From Henningerozyma blattae CBS 6284 (Eukaryota; Ascomycota; Saccharomycetes; Saccharomycetales; Saccharomycetaceae): a stretch of 64,000 bases of DNA. Every line of letters starts with the position of its first letter. Position 1 is the stretch's first letter. The notes under the pieces were generated by a model, which saw only the letters and a program-made list of their open reading frames with translations, ran no database searches and was not told where the DNA came from. The position numbers and the translations under genes are program-made. Positions 55,349 through 64,000 of this stretch are shown piece after piece. The stretch covers positions 62,001-126,000 of the forward strand of contig NC_020193.1 of the NCBI RefSeq assembly GCF_000315915.1, written 5' to 3'.

Positions 55349-55988
55349 GCTTTATGCGAATCTTTAATTAGCTTTCCTTTTATTCCATTATGAACTTCGC
55401 ACTATAATATACATATTGACGTATTATTATTATTTTTATATTAAAAAGAAAAGAATTTCCTATGAATCATTATAGGTAAATCATAAATTGATGATATAAG
55501 ATTTTTTTTTTTAAAAAAAAATACGGTCCAATGGTATTTCAATATAATAAAAAGTTTCCTTTTAATGAGATTATTCCATACAAATAAGCTAGTTAATCTA
55601 TTAAGAAAAAAAATGTATAACGAATTCCTGCGGGAAATAGCTGTGCGGCTGTAACTTAGGTCAAAATGTGAACTATATAATAGAAATTTGCACCGGAATA
55701 AATCTTTAAGAAATGAGTAATTTTTATTAAAATCTAAAAAAACAAATTAAGTTCAAAGTTAGAGTTAAAAAAACAACCAAACAAACTAATGCATAAAGGA
55801 TATATATATAAATATATTTAAAAAAATACATACAATGAGGGTTAATGTAATATGTAAAATGAGAAAAACAAATAAACTAGCAACAATATAATTAAGCAAA
55901 TAAAACCAACAGCAACATAAAAAACAAAAAATGAATGAATAAAAAGCAACAACGACGAAAAAAAAATAAAAAAATAAAAGACTTGAGT
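55349..55988. other. CTP1 promoter and HFD1 3' region
   Basis: AT-rich, with homopolymer runs and a poorly complex A-rich part (55740-55980) just beyond the HFD1 stop. An open frame over the latter on the minus strand is low-complexity. No gene seen. Confidence 0.4.
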
Positions 55989-57644
55989 TCATGAAGATAT
56001 ATATTTTTTGGTTAGCAAAGAGACCATGATTAATCCGATTGGTATTAGAATGGCTTTCCACAATGGAAACTTATCGTTACCATCTCTATCGAACCAAGGC
56101 TTTCTTTCAGTAGCGATTTGAGCCAATTGTCTCTTTGTGATCGAATAAGGAGGATATCTCATTGACAAGGCTAAATCCATCCAATAAGGTTGTTTGAAAA
56201 CGGTTCTTTCATGAGTGAATGCACTAAACCCATAGTTACCACCGTAGTTACCATACCCGGAAGTACCAATACCACCAAAGGGGGTGTCGGGGACCCCGAC
56301 ATGAATGATGGTATCACCAACCATACAATCACCTGCCCTTAATCTTGTTAGGATATGGTTGATTTCTGTTGAATTATCTGAAAAGATATATTCAGCTAAT
56401 GGAGTGTCGTGGAAGGTCATGATCTTGTCAATAGTTTTATCTAGATTATCATATTTGATGATGGGTAAAATGGGAGCAAAATTTTCCTCTTTCATAAAAC
56501 TATCATCCCAATCACAATCTATTAATAATGTTGGTGGGACCAAATTCAAGCCTTGCAAAGACGATTCATCGATCTTTGCTTGAATTATATTTGAGTTTGT
56601 AGTTTTCAATTTAATAGTAGTTCTTTTATAAGAGTCATCGTTAATCAAATGGGTAAATTCAGTTTGAGAATCGATCAAGGGGAACATCTCATGAAGCAAT
56701 TGAGTGGCTAATTTAACGACATCTTTATAGATGGAAGAATGTACTAACAAGTAATCTGGTCTGACACATATTTGCCCTGAATTGGCAAAGGACCCGAAAA
56801 AGATTCTTTTCAAAGCTGTTTCCCAATGTGATCTATTCAAATTCTGAGTGAAAAAAGTGGGTGATTTACCACCCAGTTCTAGGACACAAGGCGTCAAACT
56901 CTTGGCTGCGGCTTCTGCCACGATGGCACCTACTCTTGGAGATCCCGTGTAAAAGATCTTGTCGAACTCTCCTGAGTTGATCAATTTTGTATTTTCTACA
57001 GCACCACCTTGAATGATTTGCACTAGCCCCGAAGGTAATTGTGATTGCTCTACAATACGTTCAATGATGTTAGCAGTATTTGGTGTCAATTCACTTGGTT
57101 TTAAAATGACCGAATTCCCACCAGAGATGGCATACACGACGGGCAATAAAGCCAAAAGAAGAGGGAAATTGAATGGTGCAATGATCAAGACAGTACCCAA
57201 CGCAATATTTTGTATTTGAATATTACCAAACATACCAACAGGGGACCAGTCATTGACTTTCTTATTGGACATCCATTTGGGTAACGATTCTATTATATGT
57301 AAGATATCATTTAATAGCTTGACAAATTCTAAAGAGATAGTTTCTTGTCGTGATCTATTGAAATCCTTTTCCATAGCCAAAATGATTAGTTCTTCATTAT
57401 CCTTAATGGCAAAATAGAGTCGTTTCAAAAGATTTTGACGATCTCGTATTTCGTACTTCAATGACTTATTCTCTAGAGCCAATTGTTGTTGTTTTAAATT
57501 GAAATATTCTTTGGATCTTTTAATTCTAATATCGATATCATCTAGAGGAGTGAAGCTCAACACAGAGGAAGAGATAGATTCTGTTGATGTTGATGTTGAT
57601 GTTGATGTTGATGCTACTGAAGTGGATGGTGCTAATGATATCAT
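55989..57644 (-). CDS. HFD1: Fatty aldehyde dehydrogenase (hexadecenal dehydrogenase)
   Basis: Oxidises long-chain aldehydes, including hexadecenal from sphingosine-1-phosphate breakdown, and in S. cerevisiae also feeds 4-hydroxybenzoate into coenzyme Q synthesis. 551 residues (532 in S. cerevisiae). The ALDH fold is clear: FNFPLLLALLPVVYAISGGN, catalytic Glu in LELGGKSP and catalytic Cys293 in SGQICVRP. A hydrophobic C-terminal segment (LIPIGLIMVSLL) followed by KK is the membrane tail anchor. The N terminus has a Ser/Thr dipeptide run from a hexanucleotide repeat. The exact start within the first 30 residues is uncertain. Confidence 0.94.
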   Translation of the reverse strand: MISLAPSTSVASTSTSTSTSTESISSSVLSFTPLDDIDIRIKRSKEYFNLKQQQLALENKSLKYEIRDRQNLLKRLYFAIKDNEELIILAMEKDFNRSRQETISLEFVKLLNDILHIIESLPKWMSNKKVNDWSPVGMFGNIQIQNIALGTVLIIAPFNFPLLLALLPVVYAISGGNSVILKPSELTPNTANIIERIVEQSQLPSGLVQIIQGGAVENTKLINSGEFDKIFYTGSPRVGAIVAEAAAKSLTPCVLELGGKSPTFFTQNLNRSHWETALKRIFFGSFANSGQICVRPDYLLVHSSIYKDVVKLATQLLHEMFPLIDSQTEFTHLINDDSYKRTTIKLKTTNSNIIQAKIDESSLQGLNLVPPTLLIDCDWDDSFMKEENFAPILPIIKYDNLDKTIDKIMTFHDTPLAEYIFSDNSTEINHILTRLRAGDCMVGDTIIHVGVPDTPFGGIGTSGYGNYGGNYGFSAFTHERTVFKQPYWMDLALSMRYPPYSITKRQLAQIATERKPWFDRDGNDKFPLWKAILIPIGLIMVSLLTKKYISS

Positions 57645-59170
57645 TATTCTGTCCGCTCACTTTGTAATGATCTGATTGTGTGTGTGTATAGATACGGGTT
57701 ATAATTTGCTTCGTTTATATATATATATATATATATGTATGTATATAAAAAGCTCTTAATATCTTAGATATATAATTTGACCATTATAAATTCGTAGCTC
57801 TTTATTTATATACACCAAGTTCTTAAAGGCATCCTCACTTAAACACTGGCTGGCCTTCTCTATAAAGAAATGTGGAGAAGCCTGTATCTTACTTTACACA
57901 TGCCCACTTGCCCAGACATGGCCGTAGCAGCAATGTGCCCCACAGAATACGCGCAGACTACAAAACAAGAAACGTGTCGTTACCAAAAGAATGCAACAAG
58001 AAACGTGCTTGGCAGTTGGCTCTAAGAAAATTCAAGCCGCTGTTCATCCGACAATCGCCCGATGATCGTCCGAAAGCCTACGCACGTGACCAGAAAGCCT
58101 TTGTGTGACAGAAGTGATTCACGTGCTCTGCTTGCATAGCCTTATCTGCAACATGGGTGTATTTGTACGTGTATTTGTACGTGTATTTGTACGTGTATTT
58201 GCATCTGTATTTAAATTTGCAGTTGTGTTTGTGCTCGTGTGTGTGTGTGTGTTCCAGAAGGTAATAGGAAATATCTGCTGATAGGCAGAAAAAAAGTGAT
58301 GAAGAACATCAGAAGCTGGCACATGAAAAGGCATTTAGTTATTGACCAAACCTAAGAGCTTTTAAATAGGTTACCATTTTTACCGTCTGATTTCGAACCT
58401 AATAACAAGTAGAAAACAAAACAATAAAAATTGGAAAAGTTATTGGCCGTAGCCGTGTTACTTTACTTCTTAGAGCAATACACACCCAAATACATACATA
58501 GATATGCACATATATATACATATATACGAATATGTAAATCGGAAAACGGATATTCGCTACCGGATAATAATTCCCCATTTGGAAACAACTGCGTCACATA
58601 CTAAATTGTACTACGGCGTATTCTTAGTCATTATATCAAGCACGTCCCACCAATAGTCCCCGCGTTATGCTCTGCAGTAGTTTCTCTGTCTCCAGCGATC
58701 TCCCCCACGCGTTTCCCTTTCAGGCAACACAATTTGCAGAGAACTTGACGCAGGCAACGTTCCCACGCCGTTCCTACAGAAAGAAGCAGCCGTGGCTTCT
58801 TGGCCACTTGAGAAAAAGCTGTACAAATAGTGAAGACGCGACGCGACTCATGTATTTTTCCCAAACTGTTGACGTTTTTTCCATTTTTTCCTTGAATCAC
58901 AGATTTAGAAAAAAAAAAAAAATAATGACACCCAAGATCATAATAAAAAGGGTAGCCAAGGGTTGCCAAAGGTTGCCAAAGGGAGTCAAGGGTATCCAAC
59001 AGAAAACAGATTTTGAAAGTGTGACGAGTTATCTACTCTGTACAAATTGTCGAGCCTCATTAAAAATATATATATATATATATATATATTTGCACATCCA
59101 CAGGCGTATTTATAATTGTATCTTTTTTGTAATGACAACCAATTCAAAATCATACCGACACACACACAAG
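57645..59170. promoter_or_regulatory. Long divergent HFD1-SHE2 spacer with repeats and GC-rich patches
   Basis: Holds both promoters. Features seen: a TA run at 57716-57736; a GC-rich patch at 57840-58130 (57901-57960 is 35/60 G+C by hand count); CACGTG at 58083-58088 and 58120-58125; an array of 12-bp GTGTATTTGTAC units at 58147-58200; a GT run at 58238-58251; ACGCGT at 58707-58712; GGTTGCCAAA repeats at 58961-58981; and a TA run at 59066-59089. A 78-codon basic open frame at 57872-58108 has no recognisable family. Confidence 0.45.
58147..58200. repeat. 12-bp tandem repeat GTGTATTTGTAC
   Basis: About four and a half head-to-tail units of GTGTATTTGTAC, the first three exact and the last degenerating to GTGTATTTGCAT. 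Non-coding. Confidence 0.8.
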
Positions 59171-59932
59171 ATGTCTGAAATAATAATTTCTACTAGTGAT
59201 CTGAAACTTATGAAATCTCAAAAACCATCAACTAATTTACAATCTTCACTATCCGATAACGTCCGAGTCTTTGTTCATTACATCGATTGCTATGTGGGAT
59301 TTTTAAACAAATATATCGGTCTATTACGTCGACAACAATGTCTAAGATTCGAACGATCCGTGGTCATTAAGTTTGTGAAAAAAATGAGATTTGTTTCAAA
59401 TAGTCTCGTCGAATTTAGAACTAAACTAGATACAAATCAATTGGATGAGTCCATTGATTCAGAACAATTGATAGTATTGATTGGATCTCAGTATTTGAAA
59501 TTCATAGAGATTCTTGATTTGCTCACATACTATTTAACACAACCGTTATCGAATGAAACAATAATAAAAACATTGAATTCAAATTATATAATACCTCCCG
59601 AATGTGTCACGGTTTTCGAAGATACTAATAATCATATTTTGAAATTCATTCAATGGTTTTTAGAATCAATTAATATTAATGATTCATTTTTAAAATCAGA
59701 AGTAATTCAATTCGCCTTAAAATGGGCTCGTGAAGATGAAGTGGATTTAGAATTCACTAAAAATATGTTTTTACAAGAAATCATTCAAGTGGACGATATC
59801 GAAGAGTATGAAGAGTTATTAATCGATTGGACTAATATTTTGGTGGAAAAAGTTTCCTCACTAAGAGAAAGTTTCGAATCCACGATGGTTGTTTTAACTG
59901 ATAATATTATACCCATCAAACAAAAGACCTAA
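59171..59932 (+). CDS. SHE2: RNA-binding protein She2 for mRNA localisation
   Basis: Binds zipcode elements of mRNAs such as ASH1 and, through She3, couples them to the myosin Myo4 for transport to the bud. 253 residues from the ATG at 59171 (246 in S. cerevisiae). Identified by the conserved LRFERSVVIKFVKKMRF, a helical segment with the basic RNA-binding patch, and by LDLLTYYLTQPL and NMFLQEIIQVDDIEEYEEL. The fold is all-helical. I chose 59171 for its context (A at -3) and size; an in-frame ATG at 59132 would add 13 residues. The frame stays open upstream to 58667 by chance, with non-She2 sequence. Convergent with EUC1. Confidence 0.88.
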   Translation: MSEIIISTSDLKLMKSQKPSTNLQSSLSDNVRVFVHYIDCYVGFLNKYIGLLRRQQCLRFERSVVIKFVKKMRFVSNSLVEFRTKLDTNQLDESIDSEQLIVLIGSQYLKFIEILDLLTYYLTQPLSNETIIKTLNSNYIIPPECVTVFEDTNNHILKFIQWFLESININDSFLKSEVIQFALKWAREDEVDLEFTKNMFLQEIIQVDDIEEYEELLIDWTNILVEKVSSLRESFESTMVVLTDNIIPIKQKT

Positions 59933-60098
59933 TAAAAAAAAATTAAGGACATTTCAAATTCACACACATATAAATATAGATATACATATACATTTATGTA
60001 TTGCATGTAATAATAAAATATATTCAAAACTTTATTTAAATACACATTCAAGTATTAGTTACACTTAAAATCCGTAATGCCCCCATACAAATTCTCTT

Positions 60099-61261
60099 TC
60101 AAGTGGTAGACGAGTCTCCTGTGGAAGAGGGTGAATTTTCTACAGTAGTCACTCGAATAGGTTCATCTTGACTTCCTCTTATTGGAATATCACGAACCCG
60201 TTGTCTCATGGAATGAACACGCCATGGTATACCTTGATTCTTCAATATTAAACTATAATCATTCTTACAGTCCCAACGTTTAGATAAATATAAATATAAT
60301 TGTGATAACGATAGACGACACGATAGCCCTTTGAATGAATTATTACCCAATCTTATATTCTCCACTATCTTAACAGCATCACGTCTAAATATAGGTGCTG
60401 TTAATCCATACTTTTCTGGATCTTCCATTAAATTCTCAATACGATTAATTATACACATCCTCTTGGCAAACAATGTACGATCTTTGGGTTCATTACGCCA
60501 TTTAGGTCCATATTTCCTATCAAGACACTGCACTGATGGCTTGTTTGGTAACCCATCATAATATTCAGTAGCAACAGCATGAACAGTATAAATGTTTCGA
60601 CTTAGTACATATGGCTTATTCACCATCACATCAGGCAATTCAATTGGGGGTTGTTGGTGGTTGGTATTAGATCCATATTCACCAATACCTTCATCTTCGG
60701 GCTCATCAACCATTTCATCATCTTCATCAAGATCAGATGTTCTTTCATTATCTTGATGAGTGGAAGAAGATGGCATGGAGAAAGGTGCAGTGATAGTACC
60801 ATTAGAAGGCATTATAGAATTATTGTTATTGCTATTATTATTAATATTATTATTAGTATTATTGTTATTAGTATTATTCTCAATATTATGTGTGTGACCA
60901 TATGCATTTGTTCTAATATTATTATTTGATTGAGGATTAACATTACGTGCCGTCATGTTATGCCTGACGGCTCTGTGAATCAATTCTAAATCAGATGGTT
61001 CTTCTTCTTTAATATAATTCCCTATACTGCTTGGAATATGAACATTTCGACGTCCATCAGTTGGGATAGTATTTAAATTATTATTGGTATCTATAAGGCT
61101 ATTATTGGTAATATTATTATTGGTATCTATATGGCTATTATTGGCAATGTTATTATTATTGGTAGTGTTATTATCACTATTATTACTATTACTATTACTA
61201 TTATTATTATTACTATTACTATTATTATTATTACTATTATTATTATTATTACTATTATTAC

Positions 61262-61294
<33 letters not shown>

Positions 61295-61943
61295 GATCAT
61301 TGCTAATTATATCAATATTCATAGGGTTCTGGGTACTGGAATGATAATAACTAGTATTGGTATCATTATCACTATCTATAATTTTTAATCTATTACCAGT
61401 AAGAATTTTTAACACTTCGTCAAATGTATTTTTCATTATTTTCACCTCTTTTCTATACTCTATTATATCATCAAATCCACTCCGAAGTGCAGTTAATCTA
61501 GATGTGGCAAACTCAGATTGAGTCTTCTCTAGAGTAGTAATTTTATCCACAAGCATTTTATTTTGTTCTTGAAGTTGTTTTAATTGATCAATTAAAAATA
61601 AAGTTAAATTATTTTGATCTTCAGGTCTCGAAGTTCCATGTATGACATTAATATTAGTATTTCGATTAGGTGAAATATGAAGCGGTGTATGTAAATTAGA
61701 ATGTATAGAATGATCGGCTTGCGGAGATGGACTTATATGATTCGGTTGTATTCTAGGGACAGATTCAGAATTAACTGAATGCCTCCTCAAAGCATTTCCA
61801 AAACTCGATTCCATGGGTTGTGGCACTAGCGTGGGTAGAAGTGCAGATCTAGGAGTGGTACCACCATGACTACTCATGTCCCCATACGATCTTTCATGTG
61901 ATAGATTCATATCTTCCTCACTCCCACTATTATTGAAACTCAT
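60099..61943 (-). CDS. EUC1: GCR1_C-domain DNA-binding protein, EUC1-type
   Basis: Probable sequence-specific DNA-binding protein. In S. cerevisiae Euc1 (YMR111C) marks ubiquitin/SUMO hotspots on chromatin. The C-terminal GCR1_C/Myb-like domain spans about residues 470-575: HAVATEYYDGLPNKPSVQCLDRKYGPKWRNE (shown in the sequence as one block) and the final YSLILKNQGIPWRVHSMRQR. A predicted coiled coil (LFLIDQLKQLQEQNKMLVDKI) lies near residue 115-150, probably for dimerisation. 614 residues against about 462; the excess is poly-Asn, chiefly at 218-260. Synteny (HFD1, FOL3) supports EUC1. Confidence 0.87.
61161..61293. repeat. ATT/ACT trinucleotide array (poly-Asn/Ser in EUC1)
   Basis: About 130 bp of ATT with interspersed ACT triplets, encoding Asn with occasional Ser on the minus strand. 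It creates long spurious open frames on the plus strand. Confidence 0.85.
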
Positions 61944-62483
61944 ATTTTAGCAAGCGGAATTAATATTTTATAAACAATAAAGTTCAGAATAGAAAGTATC
62001 TAAAATACTTTTATAACTTATTGGTGGATTTTAAAAACTGTATAACTTGGAATTGGGTATTTGGTTCTCTTAAAATTCATTTTCAAAAGAAGCTTTTAAA
62101 CCGTATTAAATTTAACTTAAAGTGAAAGCTTATTTTTTTTATTGCTTAATTTGATTGCGCGCTTTGAAAAACTAGCGTAAACTCAAATATGTTTTGAGTA
62201 AATTATAATAATAATATCAAACCTCCAAACATTCTCAGATCAATTTATCCTTGATCGTGATATTTAATCAAAAACAGAAAAAAAATTTCTTCCAAGATAT
62301 ATTAAGAAAAAAACAAAAAACAAAAAACAAAAAAAACCATTGGCATTTTGTAAAAGGTAAAGATTACCACCAGCCAACCTACCCTTTTGAATCTTTCTGT
62401 AATTAACCTTATTTTTTTTAATAATTAAAAAAAAAACTAATCGTTTATTTTATAGTACGGCTAAGTTATTGTAGCAAACAATT
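61944..62483. promoter_or_regulatory. Divergent EUC1-FOL3 spacer; MED11 not present
   Basis: AT-rich spacer with A-runs including AAAAAC repeats near 62305-62335. In S. cerevisiae MED11 (YMR112C) lies between EUC1 and FOL3; no open frame of its size exists here on either strand. No gene seen. Confidence 0.5.
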
Positions 62484-63776
62484 ATGTCAATTATTTTAGG
62501 TTTAACACGAGTAACAAAATTACTTAGCTTTATTGGTAATCCTGAAACACATCTACAAGTTATTCATATTGCTGGAACCAATGGTAAAGGATCCGTTTGC
62601 TCATACATATCATCTGTTCTACAGCAGATTCCAAACGCCAAAATTGGTAAATTCACTACTCCTCATCTAATACACGTTACAGATTCCATATCTGTAAACG
62701 AAATTCCGATTTCTGATGGAACCTACAGAAGGCTTCGTAAAGAAGTAGAAAACATCAATAAGTTAAATAGCTTGGAATGTACAGAGTTCGAGATTATGAC
62801 TTGTACAGCTCTAAAATATTTCCATAATATCAAATGTAAATGGTGTGTTATTGAAGTAGGCTTAGGAGGTAGACTTGATGCTACTAATGTTATTCCAGGT
62901 GTAAATAAAAAGGCTTGTGGGATAACAAAAATTGGTCTAGACCATGAATCTTTTCTTGGAAATACCCTTCAGCAAATTGCATCAGAAAAGGCAGGTATTA
63001 TCACAAAGGGAGTTAAATTTGTGGCTATAGATGGTACAAATGCTAAAGAAGTATTAAAAGTAGTAGAAGATAGATGTAAAGAAATTAAAGATTGCGTATT
63101 GCAAATCACTGAAGCTAATGGGTCAAATTGGATTGCTGAGACACAATCATGGGGGACGGTAAATCTATCCCATTTACCATTAAATGGCCAATATCAAATA
63201 TTCAACTCAAGAGTAGCAGTCTCTATTCTTGATAATCTCCAACAACGATCATTGTTGAAGATATCTATCGATCAACTGTTATCTGGTTTCTCAAAAGTGG
63301 AATGGCCAGGAAGATTACAAGAATTTATTTATAAACACGACCTTGAAGAAGATAGTGTTTCTTTCTTAATGGATGGTGCACATAATGGGAGCGCAGCAAT
63401 TGAATTGTCTAATTTTCTAAAAACAAAATATGGCCCTTCTCAACCACTTACTTTTGTTTTAGCTGTTACTAATGGCAAAACTTTGCAACCCCTGCTAGAT
63501 CCATTATTATCAGCAAAAGATAACGTCGTTGTCACAGAATTTGAATCCGTTGATGGTATGCCATGGATAAAGGCTATGGATTCTACAGAATTGAAATCTA
63601 AGATTCAAGAATATACTAGCTCTATTTATATTGACGTATCAGTTCCAGAAGCTTTGAAGCATGCCTCAGAAATTTCTAAATTGAAAAATACTCCAATTGT
63701 TGTATGCGGATCTCTTTATTTATGTGGCCAAATTTTACGTTTACAAAATAACCAAACAGCAAAAAGTAACTTCTAA
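62484..63776 (+). CDS. FOL3: Dihydrofolate synthetase
   Basis: Adds glutamate to dihydropteroate to make dihydrofolate, an essential step of folate synthesis. 430 residues (427 in S. cerevisiae). Mur-ligase-like ATPase fold: P-loop GTNGKGS at residues 31-37, then TPHLIHVTDSISVN, EVGLGGRLDATNV, the Mg/ADP-binding GLDHESFLGNTLQQIASEKAGI and LMDGAHNG. It lacks the extended C-terminal domain of folylpolyglutamate synthase (MET7), which supports FOL3 rather than its relative. Confidence 0.95.
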   Translation: MSIILGLTRVTKLLSFIGNPETHLQVIHIAGTNGKGSVCSYISSVLQQIPNAKIGKFTTPHLIHVTDSISVNEIPISDGTYRRLRKEVENINKLNSLECTEFEIMTCTALKYFHNIKCKWCVIEVGLGGRLDATNVIPGVNKKACGITKIGLDHESFLGNTLQQIASEKAGIITKGVKFVAIDGTNAKEVLKVVEDRCKEIKDCVLQITEANGSNWIAETQSWGTVNLSHLPLNGQYQIFNSRVAVSILDNLQQRSLLKISIDQLLSGFSKVEWPGRLQEFIYKHDLEEDSVSFLMDGAHNGSAAIELSNFLKTKYGPSQPLTFVLAVTNGKTLQPLLDPLLSAKDNVVVTEFESVDGMPWIKAMDSTELKSKIQEYTSSIYIDVSVPEALKHASEISKLKNTPIVVCGSLYLCGQILRLQNNQTAKSNF

Positions 63777-64000
63777 ATATATATAAGGTAAAGAGTGCGA
63801 TAACACTAATTTCTACTATAATTCCCATTATTTGCATGATATTTAATATATTTTTTATAGATTTTTATTCCCAATTTTTAATCCTTAATTTTATTTTATT
63901 GCATTTCCTAACAAGTAGTAACAATTAAACTGAATATATCAATAATTATATAATATAAGCGACCCTACTGGCTATATAAAATAGAATTAGTTATCATTTC
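63777..64000. other. FOL3 3' flank
   Basis: AT-rich sequence to the window edge with T-rich likely polyadenylation signals. No further gene can be seen. Confidence 0.4.

Noticed and set aside
58667..59170. 168-codon 5' extension of the SHE2 open frame
   Set aside because: The sequence is unlike She2, contains a run of Ile/Tyr from a TA microsatellite and Lys from an A-run, and the ATG at 59171 gives the family length.
61084..61388. Plus-strand open frames of poly-Leu or poly-Ile over EUC1
   Set aside because: Shadow frames of the ATT/ACT triplet array that encodes poly-Asn in EUC1.

Overview
The window is nuclear DNA from a budding yeast of the family Saccharomycetaceae. The supports are: about 25 compactly spaced protein genes recognisable by close similarity to Saccharomyces cerevisiae families; AT-rich spacers; poly-Asn and poly-Gln tracts; a spliceosomal intron with the yeast signals GTATGT and TACTAAC; and a Ty-like LTR element. 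Gene order (S. cerevisiae names from memory) is ILS1, RPS8, KTI11, AST1/2, RAD51, YEL1, LTR element, PUP3, CMC2, MET6, VNX1, KRE1, LEM3, PEX6, RPD3, RIB4, NOP8, RSC4, FOX2, APM3, SNF5, CTP1, HFD1, SHE2, EUC1, FOL3. In the left third, genes that sit on two sister chromosomes in S. cerevisiae (YBL and YER) alternate, and many expected neighbours (SSA3/4, AAR2, PRS, UBP, SKT5 and others) are missing. That fits a post-whole-genome-duplication yeast outside Saccharomyces sensu stricto. I cannot name the species.

Layout. 1-6 kb: isoleucyl-tRNA synthetase (cut by the window edge), ribosomal protein S8 with a probable 5'-UTR intron, a GC-rich structured non-coding stretch, and KTI11. 7-17.6 kb: AST1/2-like protein, RAD51 and a very long YEL1-type Arf GEF. 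18.4-20.1 kb: a decayed minus-strand LTR retrotransposon gag whose 5' LTR carries a nested solo LTR with a 5-bp target duplication. 20.6-24.7 kb: proteasome subunit PUP3 with a PACE element, spliced CMC2, and MET6 downstream of CACGTG boxes. 25-40 kb: VNX1, KRE1, LEM3, PEX6 and RPD3, a block from S. cerevisiae chromosome XIV left. 40-50 kb: RIB4, NOP8, RSC4, FOX2, APM3. 50-64 kb: SNF5 (with a probable 3' frameshift), CTP1, HFD1, SHE2, EUC1, FOL3.

The genes are ordinary eukaryotic single-gene units, not operons. Themes are peroxisome and fatty-acid metabolism (PEX6, FOX2, HFD1), chromatin (RPD3, RSC4, SNF5), membrane traffic (YEL1, APM3, LEM3), methionine and folate metabolism (MET6, FOL3), translation (ILS1, RPS8, KTI11) and mRNA localisation (SHE2). 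I found no convincing previously undescribed multi-gene system. The most useful leads are the RPS8 5'-UTR intron, the GC-rich structured non-coding segments, the SNF5 frameshift, the nested LTRs and the expanded YEL1 N terminus. No tRNA or rRNA gene was recognised by eye.
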